From Conexibacter arvalis (GTDB lineage: Bacteria; Actinomycetota; Thermoleophilia; Solirubrobacterales; Solirubrobacteraceae): 64,000 nt of DNA. This document shows, piece after piece, positions 1 through 10,145 of this stretch. Position 1 is the first letter of the stretch. Each line of letters opens with the position of its first letter. The stretch is from assembly GCF_014199525.1 (NCBI RefSeq), contig NZ_JACHNU010000001.1, forward strand, positions 1,773,848 through 1,837,847. The letters run 5' to 3'. Position numbers and translations under genes: made by a program. Below the pieces are notes generated by a model. The model saw only the letters and a program-made list of their open reading frames with translations. It did no database searches and was not told where the DNA came from.

Positions 1-1
1 C

Positions 2-2178
<2,177 letters not shown>

Positions 2179-2182
<4 letters not shown>

Positions 2183-2952
2183 GCGCAGCCGAGCCGATCG
2201 CGCGCCGGGCCGAGCTGCTGCGCGCCGACGGGATGCCGTACGTCGAGGCGACGATCGTCCGCGTCGAGCACCCGGCGAGCGTGCGGCCCGGCGACGCCGC
2301 GCTGGTCGAGGCCGACGGGACGATCGACGGCTTCCTCGGCGGCCACTGCGCGCAGGCGTCGGTGCGGCTGCACGCCGCGCGCGTGCTGGAGACCGGCGAG
2401 CCGCTGCTGCTGCGGATCGTCCCCGAGCCGGCGCCCGGCGGCGCCGCCGCGCCCGACGACGGCACCGCCGTCGAGCACAACCCCTGCCTCTCCGGCGGCG
2501 CCTTCGACGTCTTCCTGCAGCCGCGCCTGCCGGCGCCGCGGATGGTCGTCGTCGGCGACGCGCCGATCGCCCGCGCGCTCGGCGAGCTGGCGCGCGCCGC
2601 CGGCTACGAGGTCGCCGCCGTCGCGGCCGAGGAGGCCGAGCGGGCGCGGCCGGCGGCCGGCGACGCGGCCTGCGTCGTCGCCGCCCACGGCGTCGGCGAC
2701 GAGGCCGGCGCGCTGGCCGCGGCGCTGCGCGAGGGCGTCCCGTACGTCGCGCTGGTCGCCTCGGCCAGACGGGGCGCAGCGGTGCTCGACGCGCTGGAGG
2801 CGCCCGACGAGCTGCGCGACCGCGTCCACGTCCCGGCCGGCCTCGACATCGGCGCGCAGACGCCGGTCGAGGTCGCGCTCTCGATCCTCGCCGAGCTCGT
2901 CGCCGAGCGGCGCGCGGCGCCGGTCCTGACGGGGCGCGATGGCCGGCCGTGA
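2179..2952 (+). CDS. XdhC/CoxI-family cofactor-maturation protein
   Basis: XdhC/CoxI-family protein of 257 residues. Family members bind or sulfurate the molybdenum cofactor before it is inserted into xanthine dehydrogenase or CO dehydrogenase. The N-terminal XdhC/CoxI domain (about 15-75) ends in FLGGHCAQASVRLH, a variant of the usual GGCxE motif. After a linker, a Rossmann-like XdhC C-terminal domain starts at RMVVVGDAPIARAL (about 120) and ends with GLDIGAQTPVEVALSILAEL. The ATG overlaps the coxL stop and the 3' end overlaps the next gene by 14 bases, so it is translationally coupled. Whether it corresponds to CoxI or CoxF cannot be decided from sequence alone. Confidence 0.85.
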
Positions 2953-3541
2953 CGCGCCGGTCGCCGGCCTCGTGCTGGCCGCGGGCGGATCGCGCCGGCT
3001 CGGCCGGCCCAAGCAGCTGCTGCCGTACGGGGGCGCGACGCTGCTCGACCACACGCTCGCGACGGCGCGCGCCTGCCGCTTCGACCAGCTGATCTGCGCG
3101 CTCGGCGGCGCCGCCGACGAGATCGCGGCGACGGTCGACCTGAGCGGCGCCGAGATCGTCGTCAACCGCGCCTTCGGCGCGGGCTGCTCGTCGTCGATCG
3201 CCGCCGCGCTCGCCGCCGTCGAGGAGCGCTGCGAGCTGCTCGTGCTCCTGCTCGGCGACCAGCCCGGCGTCACGCCGGCAACCGTCGCGACGCTGCTCGC
3301 CGGCCGCGGCGAGGCGCCGCTGGCCGCCTGCCGCTACGACGACGGCCGCGGCCACCCGCTCGCGTTCGCGCGCCCGGTCTTCGGCGAGCTGGCGGCGCTG
3401 CACGGCGACAAGGGGGTCTGGCGGCTGCTCGACGCGCGCGCCGGCGAGGTCGCCGACGTCCCGGTCGCCGGGCCGGTGCCGCGCGACGTCGACACGTGGG
3501 AGGACTACGACGCCGTGCTGGCGCAGGCGGGCGCGCGGTGA
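2939..3541 (+). CDS. MocA-like molybdenum cofactor nucleotidyltransferase
   Basis: A 200-residue MobA/MocA-type nucleotidyltransferase. In a cox operon the expected role is CTP-dependent conversion of molybdopterin to the cytosine dinucleotide form used by CO dehydrogenase. The N-terminal nucleotide-binding signature LAAGGSRRLGRPKQLLPYGG occupies residues 11-30, and the metal-binding LLLGDQPGV lies near residue 100. Length fits the family. It overlaps the genes on both sides (14 and 4 bases). MocA rather than MobA is inferred from the operon, because CODH uses molybdopterin cytosine dinucleotide. Confidence 0.86.
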   Translation: MAGRDAPVAGLVLAAGGSRRLGRPKQLLPYGGATLLDHTLATARACRFDQLICALGGAADEIAATVDLSGAEIVVNRAFGAGCSSSIAAALAAVEERCELLVLLLGDQPGVTPATVATLLAGRGEAPLAACRYDDGRGHPLAFARPVFGELAALHGDKGVWRLLDARAGEVADVPVAGPVPRDVDTWEDYDAVLAQAGAR

Positions 3542-4464
3542 GCCCGGCGGCGCACAGCGGCGCCGAGGCGGCGGTGCGGGCGCTCGTGCCCGACGTCGAG
3601 ACGCTCGCGCGGCGGCTGGCGGAGGTCGACTACCTCGCCGACGAGGGGCTCGCGACCGCGCTCTTCTTCGCGCTGCGGCTGCCGCAGCCGCTGCTGCTGG
3701 AGGGGGAGGCCGGCGTCGGCAAGACCGAGGCGGCGAAGGCGCTCGCCGCACTGCTCGGCACCCCGCTGATCCGCCTCCAGTGCTACGAGGGGATCGACGC
3801 CGCCGAGGCGCTGTACGAGTGGAACTACCCGCGGCAGCTGCTCGCGATCCGGCTCGCCGAGCACGGCGGCGAGCCGGTCGACGAGCGGCGCCTCTTCTCC
3901 GGCGACTACCTGATCCGCCGGCCGCTGCTGGCGGCGATCGAGCACCCGGGGCCGCTCCCGGCCGTGCTGCTGATCGACGAGCTCGACCGCGCCGACGACG
4001 ACTTCGAGGCGTTCCTGCTGGAGCTGCTCGCCGACGCGGCGATCACGATCCCCGAGCTCGGCACCGTCCGCGCGACCCATCCGCCGCTGGCGATCCTCAC
4101 CTCCAACCGCACGCGCGACCTCCACGACGCGCTCAAGCGCCGCTGCCTCTACCACTGGATCGACTACCCCTCGGCCGAGCGCGAGGCGGCGATCGTCCGC
4201 CTGCGCGTCCCCGACGCCGCGCGGGAGCTGGCGGTCGACGTGGCCGGCGCGGTGCGGCGGCTGCGCGACGGCGAGCTGCAGAAGCCGCCGGGGATCGCGG
4301 AGGCGATCGACTGGGTCGCGGCGCTGCGCCTGCTCGGCGTGCGGCGGCTCGACGCCGCGGCCGCCGACCGCACGCTCGACGCCGTCCTGAAGTACCGCGA
4401 GGACCAGCAGCTGATGCGCGAGCGCGGCCTGCAGCGGCTCGCGGCGGGAGCGGGCGATGGCTGA
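3538..4464 (+). CDS. coxD: MoxR-family AAA+ ATPase, CoxD-like
   Basis: AAA+ ATPase of the MoxR family, 308 residues from the GTG that overlaps the preceding stop (GTGA). An upstream ATG at 3496 would run deep into the previous gene and is unlikely. Walker A is GEAGVGKTE (about residues 57-65), Walker B is VLLIDELDRAD (about 142-152), and a sensor segment ILTSNRTRDLHDALKRRC follows. In other cox operons CoxD is the chaperone-like ATPase needed to build the Cu-S-Mo centre, and it works with a VWA protein. The next gene here is exactly such a partner and overlaps by 8 bases. Confidence 0.88.
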   Translation: MSPAAHSGAEAAVRALVPDVETLARRLAEVDYLADEGLATALFFALRLPQPLLLEGEAGVGKTEAAKALAALLGTPLIRLQCYEGIDAAEALYEWNYPRQLLAIRLAEHGGEPVDERRLFSGDYLIRRPLLAAIEHPGPLPAVLLIDELDRADDDFEAFLLELLADAAITIPELGTVRATHPPLAILTSNRTRDLHDALKRRCLYHWIDYPSAEREAAIVRLRVPDAARELAVDVAGAVRRLRDGELQKPPGIAEAIDWVAALRLLGVRRLDAAAADRTLDAVLKYREDQQLMRERGLQRLAAGAGDG

Positions 4465-5656
4465 GGCGATCGACCTGCCCGCCTTCGCGGCCGCCTTCGG
4501 CCGCGCGGTCCACGCGGCCGGGATCCCGGTCGCGCCGGAGCGCTCGGCGCGGTTCGCGCGGGCGCTGGCGCTCGCGCCGCCGGCCCGCCGCGACCGCCTC
4601 TACTGGACGGCGCGCGCCGTCTTCGTCTCCTCGCGCGAGCAGGTCGACGCCTTCGACCGCGTCTTCGGGCGGGTCGTCGACGGCCTCGCCGACCCGGCCG
4701 AGGGCCGCGGCGACCCGAACGCGCCGCCGCCGCCCGGGACGCGGGCCGGCCCGCGCGCGGCGCCGCCGCATGCCGCGCCGCTCGACGCGGCGGGGGAGGG
4801 CGGTGCGCCGTCGCCGTCGGGCCTGCGCGAGCCGCGCCCCGACGGGGAGGAGGCCGCGCGGGAGCGGGCGCTGCCGGTCGCCGCCGCGAGCGCGCTGGAG
4901 CGGCTCGCGACACGCGACTTCGGCCAGCTCTCGCCCGAGGAGCTGCGTGCGCTGCGCCGGCTGATGCGCGAGCTGTCGCTGGCGCCGCCGCCGCGGCTGG
5001 CGCGCCGCTCGCGCCGCGACCGGCGTGGCCGCCGCGTCGACCTGCGGGCGACGCTGCGCGCCGGCCGCCGGACCGGCGGCGACCCGGCGCGGCTCGTGCT
5101 GCGCAGACGGCTCGAGCGGCCGCGCCGGCTGGTCGTGCTGTGCGACGTCTCCGGCTCGATGGAGCCGTACTCGCGCGCCTTCCTGCAGTTCCTCCACGCG
5201 GCGGTCGGCGGCGCCGACGCGGAGGCGTTCGTCTTCGCGACGCGTCTGACGCGGCTGACGCGGGCGCTGCGCGGCGGCCAGCCCGACCTCGCGATCGAGC
5301 GGGCGTCGGCGGCGGTCCGCGACTGGTCGGGCGGGACCCGGATCGGCGCGTCGCTGCGGCGCTTCGTCGACGACCACGGCCGGCGCGGGATGGCGCGCGG
5401 CGCCGTCGTCGTGATCGTCTCCGACGGCTGGGAGCGCGGCGACCCGGCGCTCGTCGGCGAGCAGATGGCGCGGCTGCGCCGGCTCGCCCACCGCGTCGTC
5501 TGGGTCAACCCGCGCAAGGCGGCGCGCGGCTTCCAGCCGGCGACCGGAGGGATGGCGGCGGCGCTGCCGTGGTGCGACGCCTTCGTCGCCGGCCACGACC
5601 TGAACGCGCTCTCGGCGGTGGCCGAGGCGATCGCGACACCGAGGAGCGGACGATGA
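4457..5656 (+). CDS. coxE: VWA-domain protein, CoxE-like
   Basis: Protein of 399 residues with a C-terminal von Willebrand A domain of the CoxE type. The MIDAS metal site is visible as VLCDVSGSMEPYSR (about residues 226-239), followed by GGTRIGASLRRFV and VVIVSDGWERGDP. The first 130 residues are helical, then a low-complexity Pro/Ala/Arg-rich stretch (about 75-130) separates them from the VWA part. MoxR-VWA pairs act as metal-centre insertion machines; CoxE is needed together with CoxD for Cu insertion into CODH in known systems. It overlaps coxD at the start and coxG at the end. Confidence 0.87.
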   Translation: MAEAIDLPAFAAAFGRAVHAAGIPVAPERSARFARALALAPPARRDRLYWTARAVFVSSREQVDAFDRVFGRVVDGLADPAEGRGDPNAPPPPGTRAGPRAAPPHAAPLDAAGEGGAPSPSGLREPRPDGEEAARERALPVAAASALERLATRDFGQLSPEELRALRRLMRELSLAPPPRLARRSRRDRRGRRVDLRATLRAGRRTGGDPARLVLRRRLERPRRLVVLCDVSGSMEPYSRAFLQFLHAAVGGADAEAFVFATRLTRLTRALRGGQPDLAIERASAAVRDWSGGTRIGASLRRFVDDHGRRGMARGAVVVIVSDGWERGDPALVGEQMARLRRLAHRVVWVNPRKAARGFQPATGGMAAALPWCDAFVAGHDLNALSAVAEAIATPRSGR

Positions 5657-6414
5657 GATTCGAGAACGGGTTCGCCGTCGACGCGCCGGCCGAGGAGGTG
5701 TGGGCGGCGCTGCTCGACGTCGAGCGCGTCGCGCCGTGCATGCCCGGCGCGGAGGTGCTGGAGCGCACGGGCGAGGACGCCTACAAGGTCGGCATCAGAG
5801 TGAAGGTCGGCCCGATCACGATGAGATACCGCGGCAACGTGAAGATCGCCGAGCGCGACGAGGACGCGCACGTCGCGACGATGCGGGCGAAGGCGCGCGA
5901 GGCGCGCGGCCAGGGCGCCGCCGACGCGACCGTGCGGATGGCGCTCGCGCAGGAGGACGGTCACACGCGCGCGACGCTCGCCACCGACCTCCAGCTCAGC
6001 GGCAGAGCTGCGGGGATGGGGCGCGGCGTGATCGCCGACGTCGCCGCGCGCCTCATCGAGCGGTTCGCGGACAACCTCGCGGAGATGCTCGAAGGCGAGC
6101 CGGCGGAGCTGGCCGCCGCGCCCGAGCCGCCGGCCCCGCCGCCGGGGGCCGCGCCGCCGGGGGCGGGGCCGCCGGGAGTCGCGCCGCCGCACGCCGCGCC
6201 GCCGGAGGCCGCGCCGCCCCTCGGCGCCGCGCCCCCGCCGCACGCCGCGCCGCCGAGACCTGCGGCGGCGCAGGAGAGCCTGCCGGCCGGCGAGCTGGCC
6301 GCCGGCGTGATCGCGGGACGGCTCGGGAGGCCGGCGACGCTGCTGGCGGCGACGGCGGGCGTCGCGGCCGTCGGCGCCGGGATCGGATACCTGCTCGGGA
6401 GGCGGCGGGCGTGA
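5653..6414 (+). CDS. coxG: CoxG, SRPBCC-fold membrane adaptor of CO dehydrogenase
   Basis: 253 residues in three parts. An SRPBCC/CoxG lipid-binding fold covers about 1-150 (typical ENGFAVDAPAEEVWAALLD start and VGPITMRYRGNV core). A Pro/Ala-rich linker of some 65 residues follows, and then a C-terminal hydrophobic helix (about 228-247) ending in LLGRRRA. CoxG is known to recruit CO dehydrogenase to the membrane, and in mycobacteria it links the enzyme to menaquinone; the C-terminal helix fits an anchor. The ATG overlaps the coxE stop. Arginine is partly encoded by AGA (for example near 5808, 5824 and 6002). Confidence 0.88.
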   Translation: MRFENGFAVDAPAEEVWAALLDVERVAPCMPGAEVLERTGEDAYKVGIRVKVGPITMRYRGNVKIAERDEDAHVATMRAKAREARGQGAADATVRMALAQEDGHTRATLATDLQLSGRAAGMGRGVIADVAARLIERFADNLAEMLEGEPAELAAAPEPPAPPPGAAPPGAGPPGVAPPHAAPPEAAPPLGAAPPPHAAPPRPAAAQESLPAGELAAGVIAGRLGRPATLLAATAGVAAVGAGIGYLLGRRRA

Positions 6415-6641
6415 GCTTCGCGCACATCGGCGGCGTCCCGGTCGAGGAGGCGCTGCTCGGCCTCGCACCGGCGGTCGCCGTCGGCCTCGCGGTGTCGCTG
6501 CGGGCGCTCGTCGTGCGGCAGGCCGAGCGGATCGCCACCGCTCGAGGCTTCGTCGGTCGCCGGCGTCGAAGCGGTGGGACGCAGCGGATGATCGACGCGC
6601 GGAGCGAGCAGCTCGACGCGTTCGAGGAGCATGAGGAGTGA
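6411..6641 (+). CDS. Small single-pass membrane protein of the cox operon, function unknown
   Basis: A 76-residue protein starting at a GTG that overlaps the coxG stop (GTGA), and overlapping the next gene at its own stop. It has one hydrophobic segment, LLGLAPAVAVGLAVSLRALVV (about residues 13-33, two pieces of similar hydrophobicity), then a basic cytoplasmic-looking tail with RRRRSGG and an acidic end (FEEHEE). I recognise no family. Tight coupling on both sides argues that it is real and co-made with CoxG, perhaps as a membrane partner, which is inference. Confidence 0.6.
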   Translation: MSFAHIGGVPVEEALLGLAPAVAVGLAVSLRALVVRQAERIATARGFVGRRRRSGGTQRMIDARSEQLDAFEEHEE

Positions 6642-7816
6642 GCGGTGCGGGCAGCAGCGCGGCGGGCGTCGGGAGCGCCTCGCGCGCCGGCGGCGCCGCG
6701 GGCGCGGGATCGGGCGACGGCGCCGCGCTCGGCGCCGCGATGGCGGCCGAGATCGCGCAGACGCCGGCCGTCGTCGCCGCCCAGCTGGAGGGCGCCGCGG
6801 CGTGGGAGGGAGCGCTGCGTGCGGCGCTCCCGGCGCCGCTGCGCGGCGTCGCGCTGACGGCGCGCGGCTCCTCCGACCATGCCGCCGCGTACGGCCGCTA
6901 TCTGCTCGAGCCGGCGCTCGGCGTGCCGGCGTGGTCGACCGCGCCGTCGCTGGCGACCCGCTACGACGCCGGCGCCGCGCTCGACGGCGTGCTCGCGATC
7001 GCGGTCTCTCAGTCGGGCGCGACGCCGGAGATCGTGACGGCGCTGGAGCGGCAGGCCGCCGGCGGCGCGACGACGGTCGCGATCGTCAACGACCGGTCGA
7101 GCCCGCTCGCGCAGGCGGCCGACGTGGTGATTCCGCTCGGCGCCGGCGTCGAGCGGGCGGTGCCGGCGACGAAGACGTTCACCGCGACGCTGCTGGCCTT
7201 CGCGCTCGCGGCGGCGGCGGTCGACCGATCCGGCCGCGTGCCGCTCGACGCGGCCGCGGTGCGCGCGGCCGTCGCCGACTGCGTCGCGGACGACGCGGCC
7301 GTCGAGTCGATCGTGCCGGCCTTCGCGGCGGCCGACGTCGCGCTCCACCTCGGCCGCGGCCCGCTGCTGTCGGTCGCGTACGAGGCGGCGCTGAAGCTGA
7401 TCGAGACGACCGGGACCGCGCAGCTGGCGTGGTCGACGGTCGACGTCCGCCACGGCCCGATGGCGCTTGCGACGCCGCAGCGCCCGGTCCTGCTCCAGCA
7501 CGCCGCCGGCCCGGTCTCCGCCGACGCCGCCGAGATCGCCGCGATCCTCGCCGAGCGCGGCGTGCCGGTCCACGTGGTGGGCGACGCCCTGCCCCTGCTG
7601 TCGGGCCGCGCCCGCTCGGCCGGAGATGGTCCAGGCGCGTCCGACGCCGCGCCGCCGGTCGCCTCGCGGACCCCGGTCCCCGGCGACCTGCCCGAGCACC
7701 TGCGCCCGCTCGTCCACGCCGTCCGCCTCCAGCAGCTGTCGCTCGCCGTCGCCCGCGCCCGCGGCATCGACCCCGACCAGCCGGTCGGGCTGTCGAAGGT
7801 CACGCCGACGAGCTGA
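6638..7816 (+). CDS. SIS-domain sugar isomerase (GlmS isomerase-like)
   Basis: 392 residues with two SIS (sugar isomerase) domains and no glutaminase domain. It resembles the isomerase half of glucosamine-6-phosphate synthase or AgaS/FrlB-type deglycases. SIS 1 shows LTARGSSDHAAAYGRYLLE and the phosphosugar-binding AVSQSGATPEIVTAL; SIS 2 shows LHLGRGPLLSVAYEAALKLIE; the C-terminus ends in the typical DPDQPVGLSKVTPT. The GTG at 6638 overlaps the previous stop, while an internal ATG at 6740 would drop a low-complexity Gly/Ala/Ser leader. The substrate cannot be told. Its link to CO oxidation is only positional. Confidence 0.8.
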   Translation: MSGAGSSAAGVGSASRAGGAAGAGSGDGAALGAAMAAEIAQTPAVVAAQLEGAAAWEGALRAALPAPLRGVALTARGSSDHAAAYGRYLLEPALGVPAWSTAPSLATRYDAGAALDGVLAIAVSQSGATPEIVTALERQAAGGATTVAIVNDRSSPLAQAADVVIPLGAGVERAVPATKTFTATLLAFALAAAAVDRSGRVPLDAAAVRAAVADCVADDAAVESIVPAFAAADVALHLGRGPLLSVAYEAALKLIETTGTAQLAWSTVDVRHGPMALATPQRPVLLQHAAGPVSADAAEIAAILAERGVPVHVVGDALPLLSGRARSAGDGPGASDAAPPVASRTPVPGDLPEHLRPLVHAVRLQQLSLAVARARGIDPDQPVGLSKVTPTS

Positions 7817-7900
7817 CGCGAACGCCGCACGCCTGCGGGCCTCACGGACCAGCGGAGATGCGGCTGTCGGCATCGATGCCGCCCCAGTCACGTGGCCCCG

Positions 7901-7931
7901 CACTCCAGGAACCGGCGCGTTCCCTGGAGTG
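7901..7931 (+). terminator. Hairpin after the cox/SIS operon
   Basis: Inverted repeat CACTCCAGGAAC ... GTTCCCTGGAGTG with a 6-base GC loop and a single bulged base, 85 bases after the SIS gene stop. No T-run follows, as is common in GC-rich actinobacteria. It is likely a transcription stop between the operon and the secreted-protein gene. Confidence 0.5.
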
Positions 7932-8000
7932 CCTTCGCGAAGATCCCTGCGGGCCGCCGGGGCTCGGCGGCGAGAGCGACAACGGGGCGGAGGGTTTGCG

Positions 8001-9269
8001 ATGGGCGCACGAGGGCTCGCAGCGGCGGGCGCGGTGACGATGGCGGCGGCGCTGGCGGCGCTCGCGCCGGCCGCCCAGGGGCGGACGCTCGGCGATGCGG
8101 AGCGCCCGCTCGGCGCCACCACCGTCAGATGCCGTCCCGTCGTGGCGGACGTCGTGGGGCATCAGGTCGATGAGGGGAGCGCAAGCTGGACCGTCCCCAA
8201 CCGGAGCATGCTCGCGTCGTGGTCGACGAACGTGACCGCCTCCGGCCCGGGCGAGAGCGTCTCGCTCGTCGTCCTGCGAAGAGACGGGTCGGAGCTGCGA
8301 ATCGCGGCGGTCGACACGGCGACGTTGCCGGCGACCCCGCCGGCCGGCGGCATCGCGACGTTCGGACCGACCGGCTCGATCGTGCTCGAGCCCGGCGACA
8401 GACTCGGGATCGCCGGCTCGGACGGCGCGAACTGCGGCTGGGAGAAGGGCGCGATCGAAGCCGGTCGGCAAGCTGCCGTCTGGAAGGCGGAGCCGGCGAT
8501 AGCGCTCGGCGCGACCGTCGCTCCCTACGTCGGCCCGTGGTCCCCATCCCAGCTCAATCTCGCCGCCGTGGTCGCGGAGAGCGACGTGCACGTCGCCGCG
8601 ACGGCCGGTCCCGCGAACGTCATCGCCGGCGGCCTGGCGCAGCTGTCGGCGACCGTCTCCAACACCGGCGCGGTGGCGACGCCGGTCACGGTGCGCGACT
8701 CCGTGCCGGCCGGGCTGACGGTCGAGACGGCCGTCGCCGGCGGCGGGAGCTGCGCTGTCGCAGGGCAGCAGGTGACGTGCGAGATCGCGTCGCTTGCGCC
8801 TGGCGGCAGCGTGCCGGTCGTCGTGCTGGTGACGCCGGCCGCGCCCGGCTCCTATGGCAACACGGTCACCGCGCGGCCTACCCTCGATCGTGAGCCGTCG
8901 GTGAGCAGCGCGAGCGCGACGCTGACGGTCGTCCCGCAGCCGAGCGGCGGCGGTGACGACGGAAGAGGCGGCGACGACAGAAGCCGCGGTGGCGACAGAA
9001 CCGGCGAGAACCCGCCGCCGGCGCCAAGACGATGCGTCGTCCCGGCGCTGGCGCGCACGCCGCTGAACGTCGCGCGCGGGCTGCTGCGCCAGCTCGATTG
9101 CAGACCCGGCAAGGTCACGAAGCAGCGCTCGAAGAAGATCCGCAAGGGCGCGGTGATCTCGACGAAGCCGGGGCGCGGCCAGTACAGAGCCGGCAGCGCC
9201 GTCCGCATCGTCGTCAGCTCCGGCAAGCCGCCGCGCAAGCCGCTCAGAAGAGCTCGCGCTAGGCGCTGA
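8001..9269 (+). CDS. Exported protein with DUF11-like and PASTA domains
   Basis: 422 residues. A Sec-type signal peptide covers about 1-27 (MGARGLAAAGAVTMAAALAA, cleavage near AQG). The middle part is beta-rich. A DUF11-type repeat (about 190-310) contains LSATVSNTGAVATPVTVRDS and TCEIASLAPGGSVPVVVLVT. It is followed by a Gly/Asp/Arg-rich linker and a single PASTA-like domain (about 345-410) running from CVVPALARTPLNVAR to SAVRIVVSSGK. The tail is strongly basic (RKPLRRARARR). PASTA domains usually bind cell-wall muropeptides, so a surface role is likely. GGAGGG precedes the ATG at good spacing. AGA codons are frequent. Confidence 0.72.
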   Translation: MGARGLAAAGAVTMAAALAALAPAAQGRTLGDAERPLGATTVRCRPVVADVVGHQVDEGSASWTVPNRSMLASWSTNVTASGPGESVSLVVLRRDGSELRIAAVDTATLPATPPAGGIATFGPTGSIVLEPGDRLGIAGSDGANCGWEKGAIEAGRQAAVWKAEPAIALGATVAPYVGPWSPSQLNLAAVVAESDVHVAATAGPANVIAGGLAQLSATVSNTGAVATPVTVRDSVPAGLTVETAVAGGGSCAVAGQQVTCEIASLAPGGSVPVVVLVTPAAPGSYGNTVTARPTLDREPSVSSASATLTVVPQPSGGGDDGRGGDDRSRGGDRTGENPPPAPRRCVVPALARTPLNVARGLLRQLDCRPGKVTKQRSKKIRKGAVISTKPGRGQYRAGSAVRIVVSSGKPPRKPLRRARARR

Positions 9270-9276
9270 GCAGAGG

Positions 9277-9298
9277 CGGCGCGCCGCGGGGCGCGCCG
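9277..9298. terminator. Bidirectional hairpin between convergent genes
   Basis: CGGCGCGCC and GGCGCGCCG form a perfect 9-bp stem with a 4-base loop, eight bases after the PASTA protein stop and in the gap to the converging vapC. Its position fits a shared terminator. Confidence 0.55.
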
Positions 9299-9378
9299 GC
9301 CCGGCCGGCGGACCGGTGAGGACGGCGGCGCAAGGCTGAGGAGGGCGTCGGCGGGTCGCCGCCGACCCCGCCCGCCGC

Positions 9379-9759
9379 TCACACGAGCGGGTCGAGCACG
9401 GCGACGTCGTAGGCGCGGACCCGCTCGTCCGCACTGACGAGCGTGTAGCCGTCGCGCTGCGCCTGTGCGATCAGCAGGCGATCGAACGGGTCGCGGTGGT
9501 GCAGCGGCAGTCGCGCGACGGCGAGGCCGTGCTCTACGCCGAGGCCGAGCACGCGCAGGCCGGCGGCCGTCACATGCGCGTCGATGTCGTCGGGCACGAC
9601 CAGCTTCCCGATCGCCGCCTTGAGGCCGATCTCCGCGAACGAGACGACGCTGAAGGCAAGCTCGGCGGCGCCGCCGATCGCCGCGGTCGCCGCTCTGCCG
9701 AGTGGCCGCGTCCCGGACAGCTGCCACAGCACGACGCGCGTGTCGAGCAGGTATCTCAC
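9379..9759 (-). CDS. vapC: VapC-family PIN-domain toxin
   Basis: 126-residue PIN-domain ribonuclease, toxin of a type II module. Acidic active-site residues are visible: Asp in YLLDTRVVLW (the family usually has DTHV/DTNV), Glu in SFAEIGLKAAIGKL, and Asp in HHRDPFDRLLIAQA, then the terminal LVSADERV. Length is typical. Its ATG overlaps the antitoxin stop by 4 bases, so synthesis is coupled to VapB. Family members cleave tRNA or rRNA; the target here is unknown. Confidence 0.9.
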   Translation of the reverse strand: MRYLLDTRVVLWQLSGTRPLGRAATAAIGGAAELAFSVVSFAEIGLKAAIGKLVVPDDIDAHVTAAGLRVLGLGVEHGLAVARLPLHHRDPFDRLLIAQAQRDGYTLVSADERVRAYDVAVLDPLV

Positions 9760-10001
9760 GCGTCGTCGCCGAGCAGCGCGTCGATCTCGGCGTCGGACAG
9801 CTCGAAGTCGTCGGCGATCTCGATCGCTCCGCTCAAGCTCCCGCCCGCCGCGAGGAAGCGCGACCCGGGCGTCGGCGGCGCGACGCGCACGAGCCTCGCC
9901 ACCGGCACGCCGTCGCGCGCGATCTCGACCTCATCGCCGGCCTCGACGCGCGCGAGCAGCTTCGAGAGCTCGGTCTTCGCCTGTCCGACGTTCACGCGCA
10001 T
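9756..10001 (-). CDS. vapB: VapB antitoxin, Phd/YefM fold
   Basis: 81-residue antitoxin with an N-terminal Phd/YefM DNA-binding fold: MRVNVGQAKTELSKLLARV then GDEVEIARDGVPVARLV. An acidic C-terminal tail (DDFELSDAEIDALLGDDA) is expected to cover the VapC active site. It is upstream of and overlapping vapC. A palindromic promoter sits directly before it, as expected for autoregulation. Confidence 0.9.
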   Translation of the reverse strand: MRVNVGQAKTELSKLLARVEAGDEVEIARDGVPVARLVRVAPPTPGSRFLAAGGSLSGAIEIADDFELSDAEIDALLGDDA

Positions 10002-10007
10002 GCACCG

Positions 10008-10036
10008 ACCGTAGCACCGTGGCCAAGGTTGGCCAA
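10008..10036 (-). promoter_or_regulatory. Leaderless vapBC promoter with overlapping palindrome
   Basis: On the minus strand TTGGCC (10036-10031), a 17-base spacer and TACGGT (10013-10008) form a promoter whose -10 ends six bases before the vapB ATG. The transcript would begin at or next to the start codon (leaderless). The palindrome GGCCAA-GG-TTGGCC at 10021-10034 overlaps the -35 and spacer and is a natural VapB/VapBC operator. Confidence 0.55.
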
Positions 10037-10145
10037 GCGTCCACAGGGACGTCGCGACCGCGGCCGCCGCCGCCGCGGAGCGCCGTCCTCGTCGTCAGCC
10101 GGTTCCTCGGCTGGATGAGGCCGGCGCCCGCGGGTTGGGCGCGAA

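Noticed and set aside
4133..6468. Minus-strand open frames across the coxE/coxG region
   Set aside because: Repetitive Arg/Pro/Ala translation caused by high GC; the plus-strand genes have clear VWA and CoxG motifs.
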